DNA of 64,000 nucleotides from Sambucus nigra (GCA_949130495.1 OX422222.1:272666109-272730108); one strand, 5' to 3'; positions 1-11,983 are shown, counted from the first letter of the stretch. Notes: generated from the sequence alone by a model not told the origin. A program made the numbers and translations.

Positions 1-6
1 AACTCT

Positions 7-640
7 TTGCCTGTCGATCACGAGTGGAGAATGCCACCTTCTCATCTTTCTTATCAACAGATCGAGGAGAAGGTGACGGTTGTGTCTACAAGGAATAGGT
101 ACGTAGGCAAACACCCCCAGTTTGTAAACCTAAAGCGTAAAGCTAGGGGGATCCGAATGACCCTAGTAAAGCAAAGTTGTGGTCTATGCGATCAATAATT
201 TTTTTATTTTTCCTACTAAAAGAACCATCGTGTAAGGCATGTTGTTGATGTGATGCACATAGAGAAGAATGTTGCATAACATCTGATAGGAACATGTGTG
301 GGTGGATCTGATTCTAAAGATGGAGAGTGGGCCCGCATAAATCTACAGGATCTAAAAATAAAAAAGAAAATGTGGTTAAAAATGATACTATAAAAGGAAG
401 AATTTCTACCCCCGAGCTGCTTCACTTTAATTACTGGTGAGAAGAAGATCCTCTTACACACATTGTTCAAATTGAAGACTCCAATCAATTATTCTGGTAA
501 GCTACGTAGGGTAATAAACTACCAATTAAATGACTTGAAATAGTGCAAGTCTCACCACTGGCACATAATAATCCAATTAATCATTCTGTTATTTCGGTAT
601 TGCTTTTCTAAACATAAAGATCTCCATCTTGCGATTATGC
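7..640 (+). pseudogene. TNP2-type transposase core, degenerate
   Basis: Near 233-290 the translation reads HRVRHVVDVMHIEKNVA, matching the VRH..DVMHIEKNV signature of the plant TNP2 family. It is followed by DSKDGEWARINLQDL, the equivalent of the GKTKDG..AR.DL block, and near 411-430 by LPPSCFTL. At 529-600 a further block reads LNDLK, a stop, then CKSHHWHIIIQ, which fits the conserved MKDLK..K.HD.H.L.Q segment. The segment at 7-198 supplies the preceding portion (DHEWRMPP...). At least two stops and several frame changes break it. The intact protein would bind element ends and cut DNA in the nucleus. Confidence 0.85.
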
Positions 641-727
641 AAATCAATTTGTGTTTTACCTTACTTTGTGAAAAAGTGGTAAACATAAGGCACAGTAAGA
701 TGTAAAATCAACTTTAGCAAAGGCAGT

Positions 728-1140
728 TTGTGTATTAGAGAAATATTTTCCTCCGCCGTTCTTCGACATCAGCATGCACCTGCTTATGCATTTATGCATG
801 AAGCTTTGTTATTTGGTCTCGTTGGGTATCATTGGATGTATCATTATAAGATCTTGATGAAAACCTTCAACGATTACGTAAAGAATACACGGTATATTAG
901 AGGGCCAATTGCTGAAGAATATGTAATGGTGGAATCATCTCTATAGGCTAGGGAACATATGTTAGAATAAGAGGTGAGGAGGTTCAATCCTCATGGAGAA
1001 AGAGTGATCGAGGAACCTAAAGAGTTTGAGGATGAATTGCCGTTTAGGAATCCTAAAAAGGTGAAACTCACAAATCTACAATTCGAGCAAGCAACTCATT
1101 ATGTCTTCGAATCGCAAGATAAATTCAAATATTGGAGAGA
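728..1140 (+). pseudogene. DUF4218-like segment of CACTA transposase
   Basis: Residues such as GYHWMYHYKILMKTFNDYVK and the following RGPIAEEYVMVES match the W.YP.ER.M..LK.Y.KN...PEG.IAE.Y block found in the DUF4218 part of TNP2-type proteins. One stop (near 943) interrupts it. Reading then continues through a charged linker (NPHGERVIEEPKEFEDELPF) up to the GTAAGT at 1141. The gap of about 90 bases from the core segment may be eroded coding sequence or an intron. The family assignment is firm; the exact biochemical role of DUF4218 is not known. Confidence 0.8.
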
Positions 1141-1377
1141 GTAAGTATCTACTTAATTATTCTTCTTTGATTATTTTTTTTATATTTTATGATCTAAACT
1201 CTACAATTTACCAGTAGGAAGTACGAGAATAAAATTTCCCAAGATCAAAGGAGAAATTTCACAATAATTGATTTTAGGGCATGGGTATCAAAAGAGGTAA
1301 AATTCACATCTTATATGTGCGGTTATTTATTCGAGTGATAAAAACATGACCTGATACAAATTCATTAATAAATGCAG
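1141..1377 (+). other. Two candidate introns flanking a mini-exon in the CACTA transposase
   Basis: A canonical GTAAGT begins at 1141 and a TTTACCAG ends at 1214. The next exon, 1215-1296, reads RKYENKISQDQRRNF and on to WVSKE, followed by GTAAAA at 1297 and an AATGCAG ending at 1377. Removing both segments keeps one open frame from the upstream linker into LLQRGNVSSRLASLAKGP. Preserved splice sites and phase support real introns. No transcript evidence is available. Confidence 0.65.
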
Positions 1378-1980
1378 CTTCTACAAAGAGGTAATGTCTC
1401 TTCGAGGCTTGCAAGCCTAGCAAAAGGCCCTCATTTTCGTGCAAAAGAGTTTAAGAAATTCCGCACCAATAATTTTGATTTCATTTCATATCCATATGAG
1501 GAAATTTTTTTGATGCAAAATAGTGGAATATCAATTTCTACCTTGACCAGTTGTATCGTTAGTAAAAGTGATAAAAATCCAAAGAATACGGTGCTAACCT
1601 ATTATGGGATAATCCAACAAAACCTAGAACTTGATTACTTAGATTTAACAGAAATCATATTTTATTATGATTGGTTAAAGGTGGAGGATACAACGAATGC
1701 TTGCAAAGTTGATACTCACTCCAAACTTATTATGGTAGATTTATCAAAGCTGAAAAGTAAAGATTGCACAGTCAACGAGCCTTTCATTTATGCCTTTCAG
1801 AACTTAAATAAGGTATGCTACTCGAAGTGCATAAATTATGGTAATTGTTCTATTGTTGTGCATGAACCAAAGCGTATGACTACTAAAGTGGATGCATTAA
1901 AGGGTCCAAAAGAGTTCCAGTCAGCTCATGATGACAACCCTAATTCGAAGGATCTTTTAGTTAATTTAGAGGAAGACTGA
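1378..1980 (+). pseudogene. DUF4216 domain, C-terminus of CACTA transposase
   Basis: This is an uninterrupted frame of about 200 residues. It contains LASLAKGPHFRAKEFKKFRT near its start, then YYGIIQQNLELDYLDL, FYYDWLKVED, LIMVDLSKL and PFIYAFQNLNKVCYS, in the order seen in DUF4216 (L..LA.GP....Y..., YYG.I..I.ELDY, F.CDW, .VDL, PFI.A.Q..QVFY). It ends in an acidic tail (LLVNLEED) and a stop at 1978. It is the best-preserved part of the element. The start is the splice acceptor at 1377, because the upstream ATG at 1372 lies in the inferred intron. Confidence 0.8.
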
Positions 1981-2512
1981 GTATCAAAATATTATGTTAT
2001 CCTTGTCAATATGATTTGTATCCTATTATGATATTGACATTGTATTAGCGTTTTACTTTGATGTATGAATGTTTAGTAACTTTTACGAATGTTTAATATG
2101 ATTTATATAAGTTAACTTTCGATAATATGTTATACTCAGTCGAATGTTTAGTTACTTTCACAAGTCGCTTGGTTTAAGAATAGATACATTTGAGTTTGTG
2201 ATGGGATCAAATTGACCCAGCTCAATTTTCACGTGTTCCTATACATATACATTTGTTGATCAGTTTCATTGATGCAGTGTTCATAAAATAAAGTTAAATT
2301 AGCTTGGTTTTATGAAGATTGTATGAAAGAAACTAATCAAAAAATGTACATGTAAAGAATACACTGGGGGCTCCAGGATCAATTTGTTCTAATCACAGAT
2401 TCTGAAGACTTTATTTAATGGCCTTCTTGGAACACATGAATCAAATAATATTTACTTTAACTAAAGTAGTTATATAATTGATATGCATTATCTTTTAAAT
2501 CTTTTTGATAAT
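1981..2512 (+). other. AT-rich 3' flank of the CACTA fragment, no gene seen
   Basis: No coding pattern was found. A short direct repeat is visible: GAATGTTTAGTAACTTT near 2067 and GAATGTTTAGTTACTTTCA near 2142. Such short repeats would suit the subterminal region of a CACTA element, but no terminal inverted repeat was found to confirm it. Confidence 0.4.
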
Positions 2513-2747
2513 AGAAGGAGTACGGGATAATTATTGGTTTTGTTTGGTTTGGCTGTTAGATAATTATTGGTTGTTGGCTTGTTGTTGGATTGTATGTTAG
2601 AAGGAGTACGGGAAAATTATTGGTTTTTATTTTGTTTGGCTATTGGATAATTATTGGTTGTTGGCTTATTGTTGGATAATATGTTAGAAGGAGTAAGGGA
2701 TAACTCTTGGACATTATCTTGTTGTTGGTTTTTGGCTATTGGATATT
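2513..2747 (+). repeat. 86-87 bp minisatellite, about 2.7 copies
   Basis: AGAAGGAGTACGGGA-type starts occur at 2513, 2599 and 2686, giving periods of 86 and 87 bases. Each unit contains inner copies of TTATTGGTTGTTGGCTTGTTG and its variants, so the unit is itself built of shorter repeats. The third copy is truncated where the satellite begins. Confidence 0.85.
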
Positions 2748-2875
2748 CACGGGACCCCCGATTTGAGAACACAACGTTAATTTTAAAATATCTGAACTTA
2801 GGCTTAAAAACATGACGTTAGGGGCCGAAACCTCGAAATAATCCCCAAATGGCCCGGTAAGGGGGACCAACACCT
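2748..2875 (+). repeat. 169-bp satellite, single forward partial unit
   Basis: Starting at CACGGGACCCCCGATTTGAGA, this piece follows the satellite consensus in forward orientation, including CTTAGGCTTAAAAACATG and CCAAATGGCCC. It ends at CACCTCTCATGGGGC, where the sequence switches to the reverse complement of the same unit. Confidence 0.8.
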
Positions 2876-3435
2876 CTCATGGGGCCGGTTGTGACGTGCT
2901 TTGTGTTTTCTCACTCTAATGGCATGTTTTCAAGCATAAGTGTAGATATTTTCAAATTATCACCGTCTTCTCAAACTGGGGGTCCTGTGACCATGCAATC
3001 AGTTCTTGCGAGTTAGGTTGGTCTCGTGTGAGGTGTTCGTACCTCTCACGGGGTGGTTTGGGGGGCTGGGCTGCTTCGTTTTTGCGCCCTCTAACGACAT
3101 GTTTTCAAGCCTAAGTGTAGATAATTTTAAATTATCATCCTATTTTCAAATTAGGGGTCCCATGTCCACGTGGCCGGTTCTTGCGAGTTACATTGGCCTC
3201 ATGAGAGGTATTCGTGCCTCTCACGGGGATGCTTGGGGGTGCTTTATTTTTTCTCCCTCTAACGTCATGTTTTAAGCCTAAGTTTGTATATTTTTAAATT
3301 GTTGTCATATTCTCAAATTGGGGGCCCCGTGACCACACGATCGGTTTTTGTTAGTTACATTGGTCTCGTGAGTGGTGTTTGCGCCTCTCATGAATCCATT
3401 TGGTGGGTGCTTTCGATTTTTTCCCTCTAAAGGAA
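2876..3435 (-). repeat. 169-bp satellite, about 3.3 units in reverse orientation
   Basis: The marker AAGTGTAGATA (reverse complement of TATCCACACTT) recurs at 2939-2949, near 3114 and, as a variant, near 3283, giving spacings of 175 and 169 bases. TCTCACGGGG...TTTGGGGG and GGGTCCTGTGACCA are the reverse complements of conserved blocks in the array after 3791. The open frame in this stretch (3006-3275) is a by-product of the repeat. Confidence 0.85.
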
Positions 3436-3790
3436 TGTTTGTCAATAAAATATGCCTTTTTTGTCCTTGCCAAATGCAGCGTGTTATAGAGCTCATTGAA
3501 ATTATTCTAGAAAGGAGTACCGGATAATATGATGTATTTTCCCGTTTGGAATTTGATAAAATATTCCAAATACGACTCCTCTTATTACGAGGAGTGTGGC
3601 CTTCATCAATAACCACTAATATAGGACACTCCAATTGTATTTCCCCCCATTCTAGATGTTTCTCATTTACAACACTCCTTTTCACTTTCTTTGAGTGTTC
3701 CTTCGTCGTGATTCTCTCCTCTGAGGGTTGTTAAGCTCTTAATCTTCCTATGAGGCCACCTTGTAATGTTGAGTTTCCTACACCTCTTTT
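3436..3790. other. Non-satellite spacer inside the satellite
   Basis: About 350 bases that do not match the satellite unit separate the reverse block from the long forward block. They are AT-rich and contain no convincing gene. Both edges are satellite: TTCCCTCTAAAGG on the left and TTAGGCTTAAAAAAATGTCG on the right. Confidence 0.7.
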
Positions 3791-6145
3791 GTAATGTTAG
3801 GCTTAAAAAAATGTCGTTAGAGGGATAAACTTATAACTCCCCCATACAGACCCGTTAGCGGTGCCAACATCTCACACGGGACCAATGTAACTCATAGGAA
3901 CCGACCGCGTGATCACGGGACCCCCAGTTTGAGAGAACAACCCGATTCGGAGAATATCCACACTTGGGCTTGAAAACGTTCCATTAGAGGGTGAAACCCT
4001 GTAACACCCTCCAAAAGGCACTGTGAGCGGTGCCAACATCTCACACGGGCCCAATGTAACTCGTTGGAATGGACCGCGTGGTCACGGAACCCCTGAATTG
4101 AGAGCACAACCCAATTATGAGAATATCCACACTTAAACTTGAAAACTTGTCGTTAGAGGGAAAAACCCCGTAACGCCCTCCAAATGGCCAAGTGATAGGT
4201 GTTAACACCTCGCATGGGACCAATGTAACTTTTAGGAATCGACCTCGCATTCACGGGACCCTCGGTTTGAGAGCACGACCCAATTATGAGAATATCAACA
4301 CTTAAGCTTGAATATGTGCCTTTCGAGGGAGAAACCACGTAATGCCCTAAAAATGGCTCTATGAATGGCGCTAAGACCTCGTACGAGAACAATGTAACTC
4401 ATAGAAACTGACCCCATGGTCACAGAACCCTCGATTTGAGAGTAGGGCCCAATTTTAAGAATATTCACACTTAGGCTTAAAAACGTGCCGTCAGAGGGAG
4501 AAATCCCGAAATGCCCCCCAAAATAGCCCCGTGAGTGGTGCAACGCCTCGTACGAGAATAATGTAACCCGTTGCAATTGACCGCGTTATCACGGGACCCT
4601 CAATTTGAGAGAATGATCCAATTATAATAATATCCATATTTAGGCTTCAAAACATGCCGTTAGAGGAAGAGACCCCGTAATGCCCCCCAAGCGGCCTCGT
4701 GAGTGGCACCAAGACCTTGCACGAGACCAATGTAACTCGTAGGAACCTATCCTGTGGTAAAAGTGCCCCCGGTAAGAGAGCACAATCAAATTTTGAGAAT
4801 ATCCACACTTAGGCTAAAAAACGTGCCTCAGAGGGCAAAACCCTGTAACGCTAGCCAAACAACCCCATGAGTGATGCCAACACCTCGCGGGGGCAATGTA
4901 ACTCTTTGTAACTGACTTCATGGTCACGGGACTCCCAGTTTGAGAGCACGACCCTATTATGAGAATATCCACACTTAGGCTTGAAAACGTGCCGTTAGAG
5001 GGTGAAACCCCATAACGCCCCTCAAACGGGCCCGTTAGTAATGCTAACTCCTCACACGGGACCAATATAACTCGTAGGAACTTACTCCATGTTGAAGAGA
5101 CCCTCGATTTGAGAGCGCAACCTAATTTTGAGAATATCCACACTTAGGCTTGAAAACGTGCTATTAGAGGGGAAACCCCGTAACGCCCCCCAAACGGCCC
5201 CGAGAGTGGCGCCAACAAATCGTATGAGACCAATGTAACTCGTAGGAATCGCCCCCGTGGTCGCAGGACCCCCGATTTGAGAGCATGGATCAATTATGAG
5301 AATATCCACACTTAGGCTTGAAAAGGTGCCTTAGAGTGCGAAACCCCGTAATGCCCCCCAAATAGCCCCTTGAGCCGCACCAACACCTCTCACCGGTACA
5401 ATACAATCCGTTGGAACCAACCTCTTGGTCACAGGACCCTCGATTTGAGAGCACGACCCAATTTTGAGAATATCCACATTTAAGCTTGAAAACGTACCGT
5501 TAGAGGGCAAAACCCTATAATGCCCCCCAAACAGCCCTGTGAGCGGTAACAATACCTCGCACGAAACCAATGTATCTCCTTGGAACCGATCGCGTGGTCA
5601 TAAGACCCCCAGTTTGAGAGCACGAGCCAATTTTAAGAATATTCACACTTAGGCTTGAAAACGTGCCGTTAGAGGGCGAAACCCCATAATGCCCCTAAAA
5701 GGCCCTGTGAGCAGCGTAACACCTCATACAGGACCAATGTAACTCTTTGGAACCAACCGCGTGGTCACGGTACTCTCGATTTGAGAGCACGTCCCAATTA
5801 AGAGAATATCCACACTTAAGCTTGAAAACATGCCGTTAGAGGGCGAAACCCCGTAATGGCCCTCAATGGCTCCGTAAGCAGTGCCAACACCATGAATGGG
5901 TCCAATGTTACTCATTAGAACCAATTGTGTGGTCACGGGACCCATGATTGGAGAGCACGACCCAATTCTAAGAATATCCATAGTTAGGCTTGAAAACATG
6001 CCATTATTGGGCAAAACCCCGTAACGCCCCCTACTCGACCTCGTAAGGGGTGACAACACCTCGGACGGGACCAATGTAACTCCTAAGAACCAACCTCGTG
6101 GTCATGAGACCCCTAGTTTGAGAGCATGGACCAATTATGCCCAAT
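3791..6145 (+). repeat. 167-169 bp satellite array, about 14 units, forward
   Basis: The marker (G/A)AGAATATCCA recurs at 3950, 4119, 4288, 4457, 4626, 4795, 4961, 5130, 5298, 5466, 5635, 5802 and 5970. Spacings are 169, 169, 169, 169, 169, 166, 169, 168, 168, 169, 167 and 168. Each unit also holds CTTAGGCTTGAAAACGTGCC, AGAGGG.GAAACCCCGTAA, an AACACCTCGCACGGGACCAA block and TCACGGGACCC. Units differ by many substitutions. The array is GC-richer than its surroundings. The period is close to one nucleosome repeat, common in plant satellites; whether it is centromeric, subtelomeric or dispersed cannot be told here. Confidence 0.95.
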
Positions 6146-6424
6146 TTTTTTTAATATAGCTAAAAGTGGTCACGAACTTTGACAGTGGCCATTTTTATTT
6201 TTTTTATAACGTATAAACAAGGTCACAAATATGAGCCATGACCATCATAATATTAAAATGTTTGGGTCACGTCTAGTGGCGTGACTAGTCACATAAATTT
6301 TGAATATTACAACATATGTTGAAAAACTGGTACAACCAAAACACATCATGCACTACAAGTAGTCCATGTCCTTGTGGATCCATCATGATGACATTATGTG
6401 TTACATTTTTTAATCCACTTTAAC
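6146..6424. other. AT-rich junction between satellite and gypsy element A
   Basis: No gene or repeat was recognised. The last satellite unit breaks off at ATTATGCCCAATTT. Short inversely related words (GTGGTCACGAAC and GGGTCACGTC) occur but do not form a clear terminal inverted repeat. Confidence 0.4.
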
Positions 6425-7125
6425 AAAAATAGGTTTGTGGTGGTTTGAGAAGTTAACCCCTAGGTTGATATCCTCTTATTGGGAATTGGCTAAGCAGTTC
6501 ACAATCTTCTTCATCACTAGCAGCAAAATGGTGAAGGAGGTTGACTTCTTAATTTCCATTAGATGGAAGAAAGTGGGAGTCTCTTAGTATGCACACTATA
6601 TGGTAGTGGATGATATTTAATGAGATTGATAATGACAATGAACACTTGAGAAGTTGGCTCTGTCTATGGATGAACTTTTAGCGCGTATTGAGAAATATGT
6701 CAAGGTTGAATATGAGCTCCCCAATATTGGTAATCAGGTCAAATATACTTTTAAGAAATCTAAGAAGAATGACATGAATAAGAGGTATAATGTAAGGGCC
6801 CAACTAACTTCCAACAATTATGGGCTAAGATAAAAAATCTTATAGGATGATCGAAGATGTCAGCTAATAAGAATGCCTAGCTAATAGTAAACACCTTATT
6901 TAAGGAAACAATTTATAATATCCCTCCTCACATAAAAGACAATTCATACTTTAAGAATCCTCCCAAGATGGCCAACGACCTAAATGGTAGGGACACTAAT
7001 CTTCATTGAACTTATCATGAAGACCACGACCATAAGATATAGAACTATAAGATGTTCAAATAACACTTGAAGCACATTATAAAGGACGTCCACCTAAAAA
7101 AATATATTGATTTCGACAGGATGAA
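6425..7125 (+). pseudogene. Gag of gypsy element A, degenerate
   Basis: Around 6437-6530 the frame reads WWFEKLTPRLISSYWELAKQ followed by FTIFF, fitting the retrotransposon gag pattern W(Y/F)..L.P..I.SW.EL...F...F. At about 6655-6735 a LSMDELLARIEKYVKVEYEL segment resembles the region before the gag C-terminus. At 7013-7110 YHEDHDHKI, a stop, NYKMFK, a stop, HLKHIIKDVHLKKYIDF matches the plant Tat YH.DHGHDTEDC..LK..IE.LI..G.LKEY block, with its cysteines lost. Gag would form the virus-like particle. The N-terminus is missing. Confidence 0.8.
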
Positions 7126-7339
7126 ATCCTTAGTTTGGGTTAATGTCCTATATAAGAAAGTGGATGACGATCTCCCACCATTACGATTGATTATATCCAT
7201 ACATGGTTATACCGATTCGTGCCAATGCATGAGTTAAAAGATTTGAGAGAGACTCAAAGTTTCAACCGGTGTGTAAGAATGTTTACAAGTGGAAGTATCC
7301 ATGCATATCCTTACCAAAAAATAATGAAAGGATATTGAT

Positions 7340-8490
7340 ATCAACTAGATGATCATATTCACTGATGAGGACTCGGTCGAAGTTAATTTACCTTATGAGG
7401 AATCCTTGGTCCTCCCTCTCAGAGTGGACAAATTCTCTAAGGAATTGATGTTTACTCAACTTAAGTCAAGATCAGTTGAAGTTCCCCTTAAGTTTAAGGT
7501 AAGTCCTCCATAGGACCTTTTTCATTTAGGCCAACATTGTGAGTGGAGTGAGAAACCTTCTTGAATCACGTTATTGGTACGATAAGGAAATTCGAAAGGA
7601 AAGATTTCACCTGTATGTCTCTTTTGAAGCCAAGTAGCCCCAGGAAAAAAATTCCTAACAAACAAGTTTGAAGAATGATGCTCAGGTTTCGTTGAGCATT
7701 TTTTCATCAATGCATAGTTATTCTATTCAAGTGGAGTTCAGAAGTGAATTAGGGAAATCAATTAGTGTGGAAGTAAAGAGAAAATTTATACTATGAATGC
7801 TATATCAGAAGATCAGGCTATTACACGCCCTACATATTAGATTGCATCTTTTCCTCCATGAAATAAGAACCAATAAGTCAAGTTCCATGGGCATCCCTCA
7901 AAGTCTCATCTCAATTCGATGCTTTTTAAGGGAATGCTTTTTCTTTCTAATCCTAGGCCTTGGATTTCTTTACCCTTTCTCAAAGAGGAAACCATATTTT
8001 CTTAATGGTCCCGAGATACCATTGTGGTTTGTTCTTAATAAACAAGTTGTCCTAAATTACCCAATAGTCGTAGTAAGATCAGTCAAAGTTTTAAGCAAGT
8101 TACAGGGATGCCCAAATAGTGGAATGTCAAAAGAATACTAGTTGATCAAGGAAGTTCCTGACAGATCATGTATGTTAATATTTCATAAAATCTAATACTT
8201 AGATATAATGGTCGTCCCTATTATCAGTTTCAATGGTAATGTGAAAAATCCACCACGATAAAATAAATTTTCGATCAAGGTCAGCCCCGGTAATAATTCG
8301 ATTAAGTTCATTGTAATCCAGTTGAATTCACCATACAATGCCATCCTAGGTAGATGATGGTCCCATACTATGAGAGCTGTACCCCTTCTCTTCATCAGAA
8401 GATCAAATTTATGATTATTCAAGGAATTATTAAAATTAGGGGTGATCAATCCACAACACAAAATTATTTTATCACTGTTATCAAAGAAAA
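7340..8490 (+). pseudogene. Aspartic protease of gypsy element A, split
   Basis: The segment before the protease reads IIFTDEDSVEVNLPYEESLV near 7349-7410, the usual ITF.DED....P..D.LV lead-in of Tat elements. The catalytic block RILVDQGSS, a stop, QIMYV lies at about 8132-8175, and the C-terminal signature SPYNAILGR followed by W.H..RAVP at about 8328-8390. Roughly 600 bases separate the lead-in from the catalytic block, far more than expected, so an insertion or duplication lies between them. The enzyme would process the polyprotein; this copy cannot be translated through. Confidence 0.75.
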
Positions 8491-8559
8491 GAAAGCCTAG
8501 CCTAAGAAAATAAAAAATGATGATGATTTTTAAGAAAACCAACCAAAATAGCGACCAAA

Positions 8560-9560
8560 GGTAACTTGATCCAGGGGGAAGGAGACCAGACTTGCGTAGA
8601 CCAATCGAGTAATGAAGGAACTCATAACTGTTACTTTAGACTTGTCCCATCCAGATAACACACTCCTCATTAGATTATAACTACAATAAGATAAGGAATA
8701 TCAACTCATTCATTTCCTTAGAAGGAATATCAACTGCTTTATTTTCCTAACAACCCTTTGATATTCTAAGAATCGATCTAAATATTATTTTCCATCAACT
8801 GCACGTGGATCCCTCGTATTGTCCTGTCAAGTAAAAATTCAAGGAAGTGAGGCCTTGATAAAGTTAAGGTGGTGGAGAATGAAGTTTAGAATCTGATTTA
8901 TGTCAACTTTATCAAATATGTTCAAATTCTAGATTGGATATCTTACACAGTCGTGGTAAAAAGAGGAGTGGAAAGTGGAGAGTTTGTGTCGACTTCACAG
9001 ATTTGAATAAATCTTGCCCAAAGGATAACTTATGAATAAATATTTTCCAAATCTTACATTGAATCAAATAACTCATCGATTCAATGAGAGTCTCTCAACG
9101 CATGCCCTTTATGAACGCTTACTCAGAATATTCGGATACCCTTATTCGGTCCCAATTAAGAGAAGAATTATTTCATCACAACGCTAGGACTTGAATGCAG
9201 TAAAGTTATATCGTTAGGCCTTAAGAATGTTGGGGCAACATACCAGTGTCTTGTGACCAAGATGATTTGGAAGAAGATCTACTCAACTATAGAGGTTTTT
9301 ATTGATGATATGCTTATCAAAACAAGACATGTGGCTGAATAAATCAAAGACATTTCCAACACCTTTAAGATCATAAAAGACTTCTGGATGAAATTAAATG
9401 CCTCCTTTGGTGTCAACTCTAACAACCTTTAGGGGTACTTGGTGACGAATATAGGTATTGAGACCAATACAGACCAGATCAAGTCAATTCAATGCATAAA
9501 GAAATTAACCACTATTAGAGATATTTAATTCTTAATCAGATATTGACTGCCCCTAATCGA
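8560..9560 (+). pseudogene. Reverse transcriptase of gypsy element A, degenerate
   Basis: Recognisable blocks in order are KWRVCVDFTDLNKSCPKDN at about 8950-9030, SLGLKNVGATYQCLVTKM at about 9210-9265, VFIDDMLIKTRHVAE at about 9293-9340 (catalytic FIDD intact) and GYLVTNIGIETNTDQIKSI at about 9434-9490. These are RT palm motifs of the Tat lineage. Frameshifts occur between them, for example around 9035-9200. The enzyme would copy element RNA into cDNA. Confidence 0.85.
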
Positions 9561-9579
9561 TTCATATCAAGATCATCAG

Positions 9580-9795
9580 ACATGTGCCGTCCATTATTCC
9601 TAGTGTTAAAGAAATCAAATACTATAATTTGGACACAGAGAATAACAAACAGTATTTGATATCTCCCCTATTGTGTTACACTTATACCTAGAATTTTCTT
9701 AACATGCAACAACTAGAGAACTGGCCTGATACAAGGATGAAGAGAAACTATTAGTTTATTATGTTAGTTAAACTCTCTTAGAATCCATAAGGGGG
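9580..9795 (+). pseudogene. Start of RNase H of gypsy element A, truncated
   Basis: PLFLVLKKSNTIIWTQ at 9591-9640 is the usual PLF.LLKK...F.W thumb-to-RNase H linker. TRELA, a stop, YKDEEKLLVYYVS, a stop, TLLESI at 9713-9790 matches the S..L.RE..G...PVYY.S..L piece of RNase H. The similarity stops abruptly near 9795, and the rest of RNase H and integrase are absent. Confidence 0.75.
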
Positions 9796-11983
9796 GCACA
9801 TGCCCATTGAGAATTTTTTATAATTATAGTACCACATATTTTTATATAGTATTTAATTAATAGTTAAATTGATTATCAAATGTAGATGACTTATTATATG
9901 ACACCTGGTATGTTATTTTATAATTTGAGATGTTAAATTTTTGATATGTTATTTAGTATATTGAGATGTGACTTTGATATGTCACATGTGTTATTTTACG
10001 TAATTGATTTATATGTTGATTTGACTGTATTGCTATAGATGTAAGCGAACTCATAATAACAACTAAATATATAGGTTACTCAGTATTTATGGGCAGTTAT
10101 GGAATAGTCAGGGGTTAGTTGTCGGGAGTTTTTTTCATTTGGATTATTCCCTCGACATCGGTTCCCAATGATCATGAAATAAGTTCTTATAATATCAAGT
10201 CACTAAGTAATTAATTAATAATCAAGATTTAAATTTAAGCTACGTTTATTAGCTAATTAATTATTTTCATAAGATAATTAAATTAACTTAATAAAAGGAA
10301 TGACTTGCAAAAGATGTTAACCTTAGAGTAGGTTTGTGAGATGGTTATAAAGTCAATTTTAAGTTTATTGTAGTGGAATTTTATCCCATTGATTTAATAT
10401 ATGGATTTGGCAAAGTTTTTGGTCATTTGAAGCATGTTTTGGGCATTTTGGGTTAGGTTATTTTAGGGCCTAACCCTAATTTCAAGATTAGTGATTTAAT
10501 ATAACCTATTAACTTAACCTGATTACCATAACACACATTGGGAGAGACCTAGCTTCTAAGGAAGAGGATGAGGAAACCCTAGCTTGTAGATTAGCAGATT
10601 TGCCTAAAGAATTGGGGAAAATTCTTCAATCAATCCAATGTAAGTTTACTTTATTTGAGAATGTAAAAAGAATTGTATTTGAATGATAGTAATGATTGAA
10701 ATCTATAAGGAAAATAATATAATCTGATTTTGTTCATACTCAAACCTAAATTCATAATTAAGATTGATCTAATGAAGAACCATAGTTTTGTATGAAAGAA
10801 CTTATGTAACTTTGTGAATGAATCGTGTAATTAATCCTTGAAATCGTGTAGTATGATATTAAAACTATTGAATATGAATTATATGATTTAAAATTAATTA
10901 AATCCATAATTTTTTGATGTTATTATTAGATTTATAGAGTAATTGAACCCTTCTTGATTAATGAATGAACGTAGGGTTAACTTTATAAATTATGAGATTT
11001 AATATTTAAAATGAGTTGTGATCATCTAAGACTTATAGAAGTAGGTTGCTAGTTTACATATGATTTTTTATATGTGAAGGAGGATGGCCAATTTTTAGTT
11101 ATAATGTTGGTTCAATTGAAGTTTTTTATCTACGTCTACAATATAAGAAAGGCAGAAGAAGGAGGGTAACCTGGGCCCATCGAATCAATCCGACCCAAGC
11201 CCGGGTCGATCCGATATTGATGGATTCCTAGGTCAAGTTTGTTAAAGGGATTATTTTGTTAGGGTTTATATTGGGGTTCTATTTTCATACTTTAGATCAT
11301 TTTAAATATATACGAGGGCAGTAGGTTTGGAGATTAAAGCATAACACTTTAGAAGTCGATTAAAAATTTGTAATGGAAGTTAGAATTTCGTGATAACATG
11401 AGTCGGATAAAAGATTATAATATAATTTTTACCGAATGAGTATGGATAGAGGATTTAAAATGACTAGGTAAACAATATGTTGGAGATTATATTTATTTTA
11501 GGAGATCTGAGTTTCGGTACGAGATTTATAGTACCTGTCGATACTTAGTTATTGTGTAGAAACAATGATAGACTAGAACATAGTTATAACCGATTGAGTA
11601 GGGTAGTTATTGACTTAGAATGATCCTTATAATCAATAGGCATGAGATAATACTTAGACTTTAGAGCCTTAGGATCTCGGGATAGTATTTTATATAGACG
11701 AGAGATTTATATGTGTAACCTTGTCAAGTAGAGTTTACACCATATTTTAACAGGTGCATCTTGTGATGTTTTTTGACATGTCGCTCCATGATGGGGGAAA
11801 TTAGTAGTTATTATATTGTGGTTATTGCTAGAATTTTTGGTGGAATTAGTGGGTAGTACAAAGAAGTTATTATTTGAATTCGAACTAGAGGTTACTTAGA
11901 GATAAATATGGGTGGCTATTGTAGAGAAATAATTTAACTTTTAACTGAAAGAGTTAGCTATTACACAGAATTATAAATCCATC
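9796..11983 (+). other. AT-rich region, possible old Tekay-like LTR on the plus strand
   Basis: No coding sequence was recognised. The part from about 10400 to 10650 (GGGCATTTTGGGTT..., GATTAGTGATTTAATATAACC, GGAAACCCTAGCTTG, CTTCAATCAATCCAATGTAAG) has the same order of landmarks as the reverse complement of the LTR of chromovirus B at 30271-32839. This suggests a diverged LTR in the opposite orientation. No matching partner or target duplication was found. A GC-rich patch (GGGCCCATCG...CCCGGGTCG) sits at 11177-11210. Confidence 0.35.

Larger units (their letters stand above)
1..1980 (+). mobile_element. CACTA (En/Spm) transposon, 3' part of transposase region
   Basis: The stretch carries, in order, pieces of a TNP2-type transposase, a DUF4218-like segment and a DUF4216-like segment. 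This is the domain order of plant CACTA transposases. The 5' end lies outside the window. No CACTA terminal inverted repeat was recognised downstream, so the 3' boundary is unknown and the element may continue into the repeats after 2500. Stops and short frameshifts in the first 640 bases show it is inactive. The downstream part is better preserved and keeps readable introns. Confidence 0.85.
6425..9795 (+). mobile_element. Ty3/gypsy element A, Tat-type, internal remnant without LTRs
   Basis: In order on the plus strand there are a retrotransposon gag domain, a gag C-terminal block, an aspartic protease, a reverse transcriptase and the beginning of RNase H. This is the gag-PR-RT-RH order of Ty3/gypsy. 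The motif types (HEDHDH..., VDQGSS, KWRVCVDFTDLNKSCPKDN, FIDDML) are those of plant Tat/Ogre-like elements. Neither end has an LTR; both ends are abrupt. Stops are present in every domain, so the copy is old. Confidence 0.9.
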